Shown one piece after another: positions 1-12,015 of a stretch of 64,000 bases of DNA. Under the pieces are notes generated by a model, which did no database searches, had not been told where the DNA came from, and was given only the letters and a program-made list of their open reading frames with translations. Origin of the DNA: Paratinospora sagittata (taxonomy: Eukaryota; Streptophyta; Magnoliopsida; Ranunculales; Menispermaceae); NCBI GenBank assembly GCA_035771175.1, contig CM069601.1:5581501-5645500 (forward strand). The letters run 5' to 3'. Positions within the stretch are counted from its first letter, which is position 1. Every line of letters starts with the position of its first letter. The translations under genes were made by a program, and so were the position numbers.

Positions 1-308
1 TAATGAAAATTAAAAGCAACAATCTAACATTGCATTTAAATTAACTTGGAATGAAAATAAAACAGTTAAATGAAGAAAAAGAAAGCAACAAATAACAATA
101 AATGAACAAAGGAAAGAAAGAGAGAAACAAAAATTACCAAAAAAAAAGAACTTCATTAATATAAAATAAAAAGAAGAAAACTTACCAAACTTCAAATCCT
201 TGGGCAATATCAATTTACCCAAGGCTTGAATCAACAAGTAATAATAAATCTAACCTAAAAAATGAAAATGAAAATGAGAGTAGAGATGAGATGCCCTGGT
301 CTTTTAGA
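1..308. other. AT-rich sequence, nothing recognised
   Basis: This stretch is strongly AT-rich, with purine-rich runs around positions 60-180. I see no convincing coding frame, RNA gene or named repeat. It is the left flank of the solo LTR that starts at 314. Confidence 0.5.
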
Positions 309-313
309 TGCCC

Positions 314-3300
314 AGTAACACCCCAAAAATCCTTTCATTTAACCGATGACCAATTTGCATTATGCCCAAGCTCTATGTGCTTGCTTTGATGTGTATGTTT
401 GTTGATTTTTGATGTACTGTGTGGGTGCGATGTGTGTTTACTATGAACTTTTATGAATTTTTATAGGCAAACCAGAAACTACCATATTGTCACATGTGTG
501 AAAATAGTTTATTTGGATAGACCTGGAAAACTGGCCTAGAATCATGCGTATGAAAATAGTTATGTTTGGTGTTCTGAAATATTTTTAGGAAAATTGATTT
601 GTTTGTGTATGGTGCTTGTGGAAGGATTACTATTAGTATTATCATGGTGGCATTGTTATTATTAATATTGTTAATATTGGTGGCTTGTTGGAGAAGCTAC
701 AATCAAATAACTTGTTAAACAAGCTAAGGTCATGGATTGTACACATGGGTATCGCTACAATTAAATGCTCTCATTAATGCACCAACTAATACATATGACA
801 TTATATTTAAATATGTGGTGTTGGTGGTGGATGTTGGTTTAGCAAATGACACAAGAGTGCATGAGATTGTAACATTTAAAATATATCTCACCTAACAGTA
901 CCACTTTCTCTAGGACGTTTTGAAGTAGAAAAAGAAAAAGAGAAGAAAGAAAAAGAGGAAGGAAGAAGAAGAAGGAAATGAGTTTGGGTGATTTGTGCTC
1001 CAAACCTTGCACCTAAGGTATATTTCTTCAAATTTCTTCCATTAAAACTCCATTATTGTTGATCTCTAGCTTTTAAATGGTGTAAAACACACCATGGATT
1101 TCGGACTTGGGAGAACCAAAATTTAGGGTTTTGATGTTTGAGCTTGGAAAGGGTTGGAAATGGTAGAAATAAGAGCCATTGACCCTAAATCATGCCCAAA
1201 GGGTGTTTTTCAAGCATTTTACCTTGGTTTTGGATGAACTTAAGGTTAGGGTTTCAATGGAGACCTACAAAATTGAGATACACGTGTATGATTTAGGTTT
1301 CTAGGATGGTTTTTGATATGTTGGTGGCATTTGCCCCAATTTGTAGAGAAGATTTCATGGACTCCTTTGTATTTGGCCTAACTTTAATTTATAAGCCTAA
1401 GGTTTGGTGTTATCAATGCATGCAAACTATGTTGATTTAGTTGGTATAATCAATTGATTCATGGTTTTAATTTTGAGAATTTCATGCTATAGTTCAATGT
1501 TTAGTGTAATTGTCGAGATTTTCCTCAATTTGGGGAAAATGATGAAATTGGCTTTGGGAATGTTCAATTGGAGTGAGTTAAGTCTAATTGGACCTAAATT
1601 AGCTTGATTCATAGAGTAATCGATCTATTATGATTATGCTATGGTCTAGGCCTAATGATTTGAAAGTTTTCAATTTTGGGGCTTTTTATGCAATTGACCC
1701 TTAATTATGAAATTGAGATGATTTATGTCTAATTTAGCACAAATTGAGTTGATTCATGCCACAAATTGACCTATGCTGATTATGATGTGGTTTAGGCCTA
1801 CATGTTGATTTGATCTCATAATTGGGTATGATTATACCTATGGGTTGAATATTGAAAATTAAGGTTGAATTAATGAATTAGAGTAATTTTAGGTTTGATA
1901 ACATGTCGTATGATGTGTGGACCCAATTGGCTAAATTGGAAAGTCGTATGTATCATATATGATGAATAATCTTGTAATTGATGTGTGTGTTTAAGAATAT
2001 GGTTTACAAGATCATAATTGAATTTGTGTGGTTGGACCGCGTGTGTGATAGTTGTTCTCGCGTGGCTTGGTTGTGAGTAGAATTCCTTATGTTCATTTCT
2101 TTATGTCATCATATGAATTATATGTGTTATGTTTAAATGCGTGAATTGTGTTTTAAATGGTGGATGCATGGTATGAAAAACCCTATGGTGGCAGTTTGAT
2201 CCCATTGTCTTATTGACCTTACAATGGTCTTGGAGTATGCCCATGATGAGAGGCATAGCAAGACCTAGCAAGATCAATGGGAAAGAGAATCAAGCCATAG
2301 GAGAGTTTTGAAGGATTACAAGGTTTCATCTAGCCTATAGCCCAATTAGATTATGCTCAAACTCTATATGCTTGCCTTGATATGCTTGACGTTTAGTTAT
2401 TGTTGTTTGATGTTTGTTTAATGGTTATTTTGTATGTTTTCACGTTGATTTTTTGATAACCTTATGTTGGGTGTGTCAAATGGTTTGGGGGATGTTAGAA
2501 TCGAGTCTGGTACGCGTTTTTACATAAAAAATGTCTATCTAAACGCGAAAATCCAAATTGTATCGAGCGCTCCATGGCCATTTTGCCTAGAAAATCTGAA
2601 TTTTGGCAGTTTTGAGTTGTGGGCCCAATTTTTTTTTCTATTTAAGCAACCAACACGATATTTTTGGCTCATATGCATATTTTGGACTTGGAGAAAAAGG
2701 GAGACGGGTGGAGGGGAGAAAAGGAGGAGAAAAGCTTGATTCTTGGTGATTTCTTGCTCAAATCTCACCCAAAGTAAGTCTAAATCCTCATTTTCTTCCT
2801 AGAATCTCATTTTGGTTGTGTAAATTGGCTAGGTTTTGACCTAAGGGTGGGTATGAACCACGGATTTGTAGTGCCCTAGACCTAAGGTTGATTGATTTTC
2901 ACCTCTTTTGGCTTATTTATGGTGAAATCAACTCTCTAAGCCCTAGATATACACTTGAAAGTCAGTTCTCAAGCATTCTATCCCGTTTTTTATGGTGCTC
3001 GAAGTTAGGGTTTTGTGTGAAACTCATAGAGGAGACTTGTAGGTTACTAATTTGGGTTCCTTGAGTGATTTGGAACCCAATAGTACCATTTTCCCCAATT
3101 TTTAGCAAGAAATTGATAGATCTAAGTATTTTGATCTTTGCTCGATTCATTGACCTAGAGTTGGAATTAAGCCTTGCATGTCAACTATGTTGACCTAGTG
3201 ATCGTTGTTGACTAACCCATAATGCAAGATCAGTATTTAGCATGGCCGAACATGGTGATGTAGTGTAAATCAGCCTAGGGCTTGATTTCGAGATTTTGCC

Positions 3301-5809
3301 CAAATTGGGGCTTTTGACCCAAATCAAGTCAATTGATAAAATTGACGTGAGAATTGTTCAATTGGACCCAAATTGAGTGGAATTATGGGTTTAGAATGTT
3401 TGAAACTATGTTATAATGGTATGACTTAGTTCAATTCCACTCTAGGTCTATTGTAGAGATTTTTCCCCAAATTGGGACATATGCCTTGTATTGATTTAAT
3501 TTGGGGATTTGAATTGATTTTGATCAAGCTTTCATGGTTTCAAATGTTAATGGTGCCACTATCTTGGATTACCATGATTAGGCCTAGACTTAAACTAAGT
3601 CTTGGGCACAGATGTCGAGGTTGATCATGTGAAATGGAAGCCGTGAGTTGACTTAGATGCACATAGACTTGTTGGGTTGGGAAATGACCATGATTAGGGT
3701 GTTTATGTATGATTGATCATAGTGATTGATGTGCGTGCATGTAATCATGCTTTTCAGGATCTTGATTGGCATTGGGAGTCGATATTGTTCGTGTGTAGAT
3801 AGAAATAGCTTGCTTGGCTGGGTTGTAAGTAGTTTTTTCGTCTTGTTTATCATTTATGTCATCATATTCACATATTCACTATACTTGTATGTTTGAAAGT
3901 CATGAATTACTATTATGAAATGCATGTGTTTACTATGTTTTGAAATGACATGCATTAAGAAACTCTAGAAGCTTTGGATGTTCCAAGCAAAGTCCCCTAG
4001 ATGTTGCGATATCTAGGATGCTTGTGCATGATGCGAAGCTGACTTCTCTAGAGGGCTGAGGCAGAATCTTCGTTAATGAAGGTTAGGGATATGAGGCCGA
4101 CATACCCCAATGGCGGTTGTGTATTTAATACCCCGCTGGCAGGATCATTTCACTTAGGATGAAAGTGAAATGATCAGGATGAGACGACCCTAGGATGCAA
4201 GTTATACTTCAAGATGGAGGACTGACCTACGGTCTATAAATATAACTAAGGGTCGGTGGAGTTTTTAAAAGTGCATGAAAATGTTTGAATGCTTATTTCA
4301 TTATGTGTTTTATGTTTCACATGTTATGAGCATTATTTCATGCATGCATACTATATGGCTTTTATTGATGTATGATTGATGACATTATTGAATACTATTC
4401 ACTGGAAATAGTTGGCTCACCTCTCACTTTCTTTTCAGGTTCTATTGATAAAGGCAAAGGCAAGGGCATTGCATTTGCTTGAGGACTTAGCCATCTCTAA
4501 AGCTAGGACTCTTATGTATGGTTGGACGTTTATGTATGCATATGTATATTGTTTTTATTATTTTGATACATATGTAATTAATATCACATGTTAAACCTAG
4601 ATGGTGAGGAGTTGTGTTTATGAATTTATGGCCTTGTGGCCTTGGATTTTGATGTTCATGAGTCTAGGCATGTTTGGCCTAGACTATTTTGATTTTTTTG
4701 GAGACTTATGGATATGATCGTTGTCTCATGTTTATTTGGAGGATTGTTATTATCTTGGTTTATGTGGATGTGCCATGATTGTAAAAATGTTAAGTCTATA
4801 AGGTTGTTTAGAAAAAAAAAATTGGGACTCTATGGAGAGTCCGATTAAGGCTTGTAGGGTCTCAACCATCCCAATGGTTAATGTGGGATTGTTGTCGATG
4901 CCCACGCAGGGCGTCCCACCCCGGCATTCCGCACGCCGATACATGAGGGATGGCGGTCTGGGGTGTGGGGTCGTCACATTACGTGGCATGTGTGTGTACT
5001 CCCTTCGAATGTGGAAGTGAATATAAAAATGAATAGGTCTGAGATCATAGCGTTACAGTGCTAGATCTCCCTGTGCGAAATGTTTGGACTAGAATGTGGA
5101 AATAGGAAAGGAATGATGGTGGATAAGGTGTGGTTTTCATTTGCATATGATACATGATATATGTGGTTATATATGTGATATATGCTTTTCATCATTTCAT
5201 CACATTGGCACGCATACATGTTTTATTTGATGAGTATTGGATGACATATTGAATTCTATGTCACTTAGGCATCATTGGCTCACTTTCTCACTTGTCTTTC
5301 AGGTCTTTTTACTACAAATAAAGGGAAGGGCATTGTGATATCTTGAGAGTGTTGTCACACTAGAGATTAGGCTGATGTGAGTGATGGAGGCTTTTGGTTG
5401 AGACTTGGACATGGATTACATAATTTTGTATATGTTTTGATATCTTTTGTACGTATGTACATAACTCTTGGTACATAGATGGTGAGAGTTAAGATGTATG
5501 TCTTGTGGATGTATGATGACCATGAGGGTAATGTTCATGGACTTAATGTTGGGTTTTGTGATTCCCAACTATGGACTTCTATGTATGTGGACATTATTAT
5601 ATGAGAACTTTGAGATGGTACATTATCTTGTCACTTGTGGATATCATATATCTTAATAGGTAGTTGTGGATATAAGGATTGTTCGGATACCTACAGGTTA
5701 TGACACAAATGGTGTGGAGTGATTGTAGATGTCTACGCCGGGCATCCCATTCCTGCATTCCGCACACTATTCCGCGAGAGATGGTGGTCCAGGGTGGGGG
5801 GCCTCCACA
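314..5809 (+). mobile_element. Large solo LTR (gypsy-like), split by a nested LTR
   Basis: The left edge reads AGTAACACCCC (expected TGTAACACCCC) and the right edge ends in CCTCCACA. The five bases before it (TGCCC, 309-313) recur exactly after it (5810-5814), as expected for a target-site duplication. No gag or pol coding is present, so it looks like a solo LTR left by LTR-LTR recombination. It is not continuous: the left part (314 to about 2320) and right part (about 4984-5809) both resemble an extra unit lying between them (about 2321-4978). The outer LTR alone would be about 2.8 kb, typical of large gypsy LTRs. A GA-rich leader-like tract (about 925-980) is followed by a possible splice donor at 1018, and a possible acceptor lies at 5301-5302. 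The plus orientation is inferred from that layout. Confidence 0.7.
2321..4978 (+). mobile_element. Nested solo LTR related to its host LTR
   Basis: This unit repeats the organisation of the surrounding LTR. It has a segment like the outer 5' part (GCTCAAACTCTATATGCTTG near 2354 against GCCCAAGCTCTATGTGCTTG near 364). A GA-rich leader (2690-2735) follows, then a donor-like GTAAGT at 2774 and a pyrimidine-rich acceptor ending CTTTTCAG at 4431-4438. Its right end, GGGTCGTCACA at 4978, parallels the end of the outer LTR. Both share the stretch around GGCATTCCGCAC. TTACG (4979-4983) follows it and TTACA (2316-2320) precedes it, a possible decayed target duplication. The exact left edge is uncertain because the first bases of the LTR are not recognisable. 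No protein domains are present. Confidence 0.55.
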
Positions 5810-5814
5810 TGCCC

Positions 5815-6879
5815 CTTTATATAGTTGATTTGTTTATAAAATAACTATATAATTCAAAATTCCATCCTCCCTAAATATTTTTATAAAATCTACCCCAATT
5901 AAGCACATTCTTAATACAAAATATTTTTAAAATATAAAATTATTTAAACAAAGAAAAATCATGGTGTCATCTTGGATGAAAATCTTTTCATTTTTTCAAA
6001 TTTGATTTCTTGACCTTTTGTAACATTTTGACATGTTCCCTTTTTTTTACTGCAACTGGGCTGAGAGCAATTCCATGTGGCTTCATAATTCTTTATCTAA
6101 TATTTTAATATTAATCTTGGATCTAAAAAACACTTTAAGAAAGACCAAATGAAGCATCACAATATATTTTATAAAAATAAATCACTTAAAACTATTGTCC
6201 AATGCTCTTTGAAAAAATAATATTTAGGACCTTTGAAATTACTTTCAACTCTAAAAAAAATAGCAAACTAATTCCTAATGAATCCTAAAAAAATATTTTC
6301 CTAAAAGTGCATTTCTAAAATAGCCTAAAATGCTATTTTCCTAAAAGTGCATTTCAACTCTAAAGATATTTTTATTATTTTTTTAATTCATTTTTTCTTT
6401 TATTTCCTAGCCTAAAAGCATTAAAAATAGGGGTAGAATATTCAAAATTGTGACTTCCTCAGTTCTCCTTGGAGGAAGGTGAACTAGGCAAAAAAAATAA
6501 ATAATAAAACTCAACGCAACTAAGCCTTTTCCCCAACTACATGGGGTCAGCTACCTGAATTTACTTCCTCCACTCCGTTATATTGAGGGCTAAATCTACA
6601 TTCAAATTATTAAAAGTTAGATATTTATTAATTGTCTATGTTCGTGTTATTTTAGGTCAACCTCTACCTTTATTGTTGCGGTCAAAAGAACAAAAGAGTA
6701 CATGAACAAAAGTTATTGCACCCTTAAGTAGATATGATGGATAATGTCAAGAGAGAAAGTATGAGAGTTAAGAGGATCTACAAAAGTACCTAAAAGCTAG
6801 ATGACACCCTTTGGACATGTATGCCTCATCCAAATTGCATATGGGTTTGGAAAAAAAGATCTTCAAATTGAAAGAAGTC
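5815..6879. other. Intergenic, AT-rich, no gene
   Basis: No coding frame is supported here. A short direct repeat with the core TATTTTCCTAAAAGTGCATT occurs twice between about 6290 and 6356. A dispersed repeat motif lies at 6517-6600 and is listed separately. Confidence 0.5.
6517..6600 (+). repeat. Dispersed short repeat with TAAGCCTTTTCCCCAACTA core
   Basis: The tract begins AACTAAGCCTTTTCCCCAAC and continues with GGGGTCAGCTACCTGAAT and CTTCCTCCACTCCGTTATAT. A diverged second copy lies at 58291-58370, where it carries a SINE. This sort of sequence is widely scattered in plant genomes in my experience, but I cannot assign a family by eye. Confidence 0.5.
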
Positions 6880-7849
6880 ACCTAACCTCTCATCAAATAC
6901 CTTTGGAGAAAAAGAACTCAAGTGAAGTTATGGTTTGATCCCTGGTCTCCTATTAGAATGCTATTGAAAGTCATATGTGAAGGCTTTAAGAGAAAGACCT
7001 TTTCTGCTGGAAATGACACAATGCTTACTCTCAGATTAGAAAGACTTTTTTTCATGTGCTTGCGAAGTTAAAGACATAAATTCTTGAGTCTATCTTAAGG
7101 TTGTTGAGAACTTGTGGGATCAAAAGTTTATGTAGGCTCCTTCTTCACGTGGGATTTTCACAATGCTCTTACTTTGGGATTACGTTAGGCCTAAATTTTC
7201 CTTTCTTAAGGAAAGGCTTGATATGATTCAAAAGGAGAATTAAGAAGCATATCTAGTCACACTCTTAATTAGGAGATTATCATTGGAAAGGCTCCTTACA
7301 ATGAACAAGCTTAAAAGGTTTTACATAAGTTCGGATCTCGTATGCAATTTATGTCTAATCAATAAGGATTCTATCCAACACCGTTTCTTCTAGTGTCTTT
7401 TCTCTAACCTCGTTAGGCAAAAGATTCTCTAGAGGTGTAACCCTGTTAGAAGGAATTGGAAAAACAATGAGAGAGATGGTAAGTGGGTTATGAATAGATG
7501 CAACAATAGCTCCTCATTTAGCTTTATACTTAAATTAACTCTGAATGCCACATTGTCATCTATGGATGGAAAGAAACATGCGAAGGTTTCAAGGAGTAGG
7601 AAAAATTATTCCTAATGAGCATTATTCAAGAGGTTACTTGCAAGAGGAAGAAGATAAACACTAGAACTAATTGCAATAAATGATCAATCGTTTTGGCCAT
7701 GCAATGAGGAGTCTATGTGCCTAGAAAAAGAAAGAAATAATCCCCCTGCATAGTCAGGCTAGTTCTCCATAATTTTGATGGTTCCTTTACAACTCTCAGC
7801 CATATATGTTAATTATGAGGGAGTGATTTGGAATTAGCAAGGTGATTAG
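6880..7849 (+). pseudogene. LINE (L1-type) ORF2 3' fragment, copy A, left part
   Basis: Broken plus-strand frames match the region between the reverse transcriptase and RNase H of plant L1-type LINEs. Around 6930 a frame reads LWFDPWSPIRMLLK, the usual W-x-D-P-W block. Around 7100 another frame reads NLWDQKF. Near 7777 a frame reads HNFDGSF, the start of an RNase H domain (family form LNFDGS). Several stops and frameshifts show it is long dead. It breaks at 7849, where the solo LTR is inserted, and resumes at 9791 in the RNase H domain. Confidence 0.6.
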
Positions 7850-9790
7850 TGTTGGCTTAAATAGTTTTACACTTAGCATTCTCCTAAGTGTTTTGATGTT
7901 AACAAACAATATACCATTTGGTGTAAATATTTGAACTAAGTGTATTTCAGCACCTTAAGAAAAAAGAAGAAAGAATACAAGATCAAACATGGATTTCAAG
8001 CTTAAGGACTCTTCCAAGGACAGACGTCATCTACAAATCCTGAAGATTTGAAAAAAAGTGGACTTGAGAATGAGAGAGTGTTATAAGTGTAGAAATAAGA
8101 TGTACTTTCTTTTATTCTCTATTGCTCAATCTTTCTCAAATCATGCATGCATATGATTTCACAAATTTTCTATTTGCAAAAGTTATTCCAAATTGTTGGT
8201 TGTACTTGTTTCGAAAAGTAAAACATCTTTAAACTTGCTTTTGTGACTTCAAAATATTTGCAAACTTAATTTTCATGTTTCAAATCATTTTGAAGTGAAA
8301 ATCTTCAAAAATTAAGTGTTTTTTTGAAAAACCATGTCAGAGATGCGCACTCCCTATGCTTAGGAGCGAGCTCCTATCTAACTAGGTAAATATGGCCTCT
8401 ATGTTGTGAGCAGAGAAGCTTGCTCCTTGAGAGGAGACGCGTGAGAAGTGCGCTTCTTAGAGAGAGAAACGTGCTCCTTATGGAGAGAAGCACACTTCTT
8501 GCAAATAGACATAAATCTGGGTTTCTATCCATCATAGAAGCGTACTCCTATGCTGGAGAAACACGCTCCTTGAGATCTGCAGAACCCTAACAGTCGAAAA
8601 ATTTGAATTTCGGAACACACCTACGACCATATTTCTAAGTGTAACGACTAGTTCTTGCTCTCAATCTATATATATACTTTCCCTAGCCACTTTACACCTT
8701 AGAGAGAGTAAAACAAAAAGATTCGATCACATTCTTTAAGTTTTATAGGCTGTGTTTGGTTGGTGATTCAAAAACTTTGATCCAATCAGAAAATAGAAAA
8801 TTCAGAAAATAACGTTTCATCATTTTTTTTAAAAACAACTTGTTTTCTTTACAAAAGTGAAAAAATTGTTTTCGAATTCACTCCAACCAAACAAATTTTC
8901 TGTGTTTTCAAATTTTTGGATACAGAAAACTGTATCTGAATCCCTAACCAAACGCATCCTTAGGTTTTCTAGTTTTCTTTGAGCTTTCAAAATGAGAGAA
9001 TGAGACCTATTCTTAAAATATTTCTCTTCTCATTTTCAAAGTACCCGGAAACTGTGATTGATCGGTGAAAAAGCTTTTGAAGTGCATTTTCAACTGTTTT
9101 CAAGATCTCATTCATGCTTTTCAAAGTTCTCACTTGAGCAATATTGAATCTAAGAAAGGTAAAGGTTGTAAGTGATATATATCTCTTTTTCTCACTTGAG
9201 CTTTAATATTTACACATCATGTATTTAATTTATATGAGCTTCATTGTAAGTGTTTTATTCATATAACACCAACTTCATCATTGTAATATTTGTAATTCGA
9301 GTTTTGGCTTATTTCAAGATTGAGACAACCAAGTCAAGTGAATTTGATTCACTTAAGATTCCTAAGTTGGAATCAAAGGTAGTTTCACCCTTTATCTTGA
9401 AAGTGGTTCATATCCTTAACTCATGAAAAGGATACACGGTTCTTCCTGATCCCACAAAAAGAGGTAATAAGTTCATCCTTAGCCTGAAAAATGATAAGTT
9501 TTTCTTGAACCTTGAAAAAGACATTATAAAGGTTTGGTTCACACCCTCGAAGTGAACCCAAGTATAGTGAAATCTTAGAGAAGGTTTCTCTAGGCGTGGA
9601 GTAAGAAAAGGTTTTTCGAACCACGTAAAAATCCTTATGGGCATTTGTATTTTAATTTTCACACTTTACTTTATGCACTTTGAATTAATTTGAGTATATA
9701 ACTTAATTTAATCAAGAATTTCCATTAAGATCTTAGAATTTGCCAAAATCGGCCATAACATTCAATTCACCTCCTTTTGGGTGTCCAACA
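7850..9790 (+). mobile_element. Solo LTR, probably Copia (SIRE/Maximus-like), 1941 bp
   Basis: The element begins TGTTGGCTTAAATAG and ends GGGTGTCCAACA, giving the inverted TGTTGG/CCAACA termini of an LTR. It is flanked by ATTAG (7845-7849) and ATCAG (9791-9795), a 5-bp target duplication with one transition. The LINE RNase H reading resumes straight after it, so the empty site can be read across. No coding region or primer-binding site lies inside, so it is a solo LTR. The 3' part (9380-9640, CCTTATGGG and CACTTTACTTTATGCACTTT) resembles the ends of large SIRE-type copia LTRs, as I recall them. Between 8335 and 8585 it carries degenerate repeats of GCGCTCCTT/GCGCTTCTT. A TATA-like tract (TATATATATA) lies near 8669. 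Confidence 0.7.
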
Positions 9791-9980
9791 ATCAGCCAAT
9801 CCTAGGTTTTGCTAGTGCGAGTGATGAATCTTTTGAGATTGAGGCTGAGGCCAAAGCTACTCTAAAAGGTAATTCTTTAGTTTGGGGAATGAATAAAATT
9901 CAATTGCAAAGTGATTCTCTTACTCTAGTGAACTGCATTTCTAGAAAGGACCCTTCGTATTTAATTTTACCCTTAGTTTA
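9791..9980 (+). pseudogene. LINE RNase H fragment, copy A, right part
   Basis: The frame after the solo LTR reads QPILGFASASDESFEIEAEA and continues with KATLKGNSL, then LQSDSLTLVNCI. This is the RNase H fold of plant non-LTR retrotransposons and related reverse transcriptase-like proteins: the E in IEAEA and the D in QSDS are family acidic residues. It joins the NFDGS block upstream of the LTR. A stop follows at about 9980. The remains may reach about 10.15 kb but I cannot support that. Confidence 0.65.
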
Positions 9981-10690
9981 GTAAATATTTCATATCTTAA
10001 ATTTGCTTAGAAATGGAAATGTCATGTTATTGTTAGCTAGACTAACTTGCAACAATTGTTTTTAGGTCTAGGGAATGCATCTTTAGCCCCTGACCCCCTT
10101 CATCGAACTTACCTCTTTTGTTAGAAGATGATAAATTAAGTGTTGTGTTATACAATGGACAAACCTTTCTGTTTATCCTCCCACTATTTAAAATAATATA
10201 TATGTTTTTTCTTTTCCTTTCCAAAAAAATAGCTATGTTCCAAATTTTTTTGGCTTGAAGTAGTTTACTAGAACATTCATACATTAAATAGAACACCACA
10301 CTAGTTGTACAAAATATGACTCATAAAGAAGCTTGAATAGGACACAATAGTTCTTTCATTGATCAGTTTTAAATCTTAGGCTGCATTGCATATGCTTATA
10401 TTCTAGATGAAAAAATGAGAAAAGCTAGATGATAAAAGTAAAAATTGCATTTGCCATGGTGTTATGAGTAGTCTAAAACTTAAAAAAGTACAATACACCA
10501 CAAAGAATGTTGTTAATCGAGATGTTATTTTATGAAAAGACGTTTTGGCCATGGGAAGATAATAATGTTTTGTTTTGATAGAAAAGAATGGATGAGCCCA
10601 TACATACTCCATTTGGACATGTTTGAAGATGGTTTATAGCTTTGGTGTTTGGAAAAAAGTCCTTAAGATGAGGGAGTTTGTTTAGTTAAA
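9981..10690. other. No gene recognised between LINE fragments
   Basis: The sequence is AT-rich with short spurious frames only. It may include decayed LINE 3' sequence and flanking DNA. No RNA gene or clear repeat is visible. Confidence 0.4.
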
Positions 10691-11293
10691 AGTGAGATAC
10701 ATCATTGGCAATGACAAAAACACTAGATTGCGGATTGATATCCCTAGTGCCCAAAGACGGGGTCTTGTCATGAGTAGAAATGAAACTTGTAAGAGGTGTA
10801 ATTCTCTAAGAAGTGGCATAGTTTCCTTTCTTATGTTGCAGAATCATGCTTCCCCCACCTTGGTTGAGCTTCATAATCCAAGGATAACTTTTCAGAGACT
10901 ACAAAAGTACGAGGATAGAATTATTTAGACCATTAGCCCAAATTGGAATTTCTTTATTTGCTTGGCTTAGGGTGCGCGCTGTGAGAATAAGATCTGAGAA
11001 CTTTTCCTGGAAGCATTTGGTTTGGTTCCATCTAAATATACTCAGCCACAACTAACTTTATGGAAGACTATATGGGAAGACTTCCTACTACAATGATCAA
11101 TTCAAAAGACTGGGGGTGACATTAGACCTTACTTGCTTAATTTCTTTGCTAAACTAATAGAGAGAGTGAACATCTTTTCTTTGAGTGCCCCTTGGCCAAC
11201 TTCAGTTGGTAAGGAATCCTCAAGAAATCCAACCATTACAAAAGAAAATGTACTAATTGAACAAGATATTTAGAAACTTTGGAAGTGCGAAGT

Positions 11294-11436
11294 CACTACA
11301 AGAAATAGGGGAATTAGCGAAAAAAATTTGTAGTGACTTGTAGCGTAAATTTTGTAGTTAAATATTCACCTGTAGTAACATATGTTAACTTTAGCTAAAA
11401 GATTGTAGTCAATTTTCCTTCTTTTTTTTTGTAGCA
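11294..11436. mobile_element. 143-bp non-autonomous CACTA-type miniature element
   Basis: The left end reads CACTACAAGAAATAGGGG, the usual plant CACTA terminus. The right end reads TTTTTTTTTGTAGCA, the approximate inverted counterpart. It is flanked by a 3-bp duplication AGT (11291-11293 and 11437-11439), the duplication size expected for CACTA (EnSpm) elements. The host LINE frame is continuous when the element and one AGT are removed: it then reads WKCEVYKLHYQASLFAIV. Sub-terminal TTGTAGT and ACTACAA motifs recur inside. It has no coding capacity and must have been moved in trans. Confidence 0.75.
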
Positions 11437-12015
11437 AGTCTACAAACTTCACTATCAAGCTAGCCTCTTTGCTATTGTGCTCCACATTTGGTGGAAAAGA
11501 AATAAAAGAATAGTAGAAATATTCTCCTAGAAACATGGATAAAATCTTGAAAGATTTTTGTCAGGATGATGTTAGAGATTGGGTTGATATGGTCCTTTCC
11601 CCTTGCACTAAATTGGGAAGATTCATAGCTAGAGATTGGGATGGGAAGGTGAGTTGGCCTTCACAAAATTTCTTGTTGGCTAGTTGGTCCCCTCATCTTG
11701 CTGGTTGGTTGTGCCTCAATACAAATGGTTTGTTAGACAACAACAAAGCTGGTTTTAGTGACATTATTAGAGACTGGTCGACAAACCCTCTACTAGTTCA
11801 TGCATATGTTGATCTGCCTTTTACTATCGATCATAGATGTTGAAATTATAAAGCCATTATGGTTGGTGTGATATATGTTGTTAGAAGACTAGGAGCAAGC
11901 ATGGTCCTCATCCAAAGTAGTTCTCTTTTGGTTGTTAAATGCCTATTTGAAGAATTGGAAAAATTCAATTAACGACAAATTCTTCCAATGATTTCAGAGG
12001 TTAATACATTGTTGA

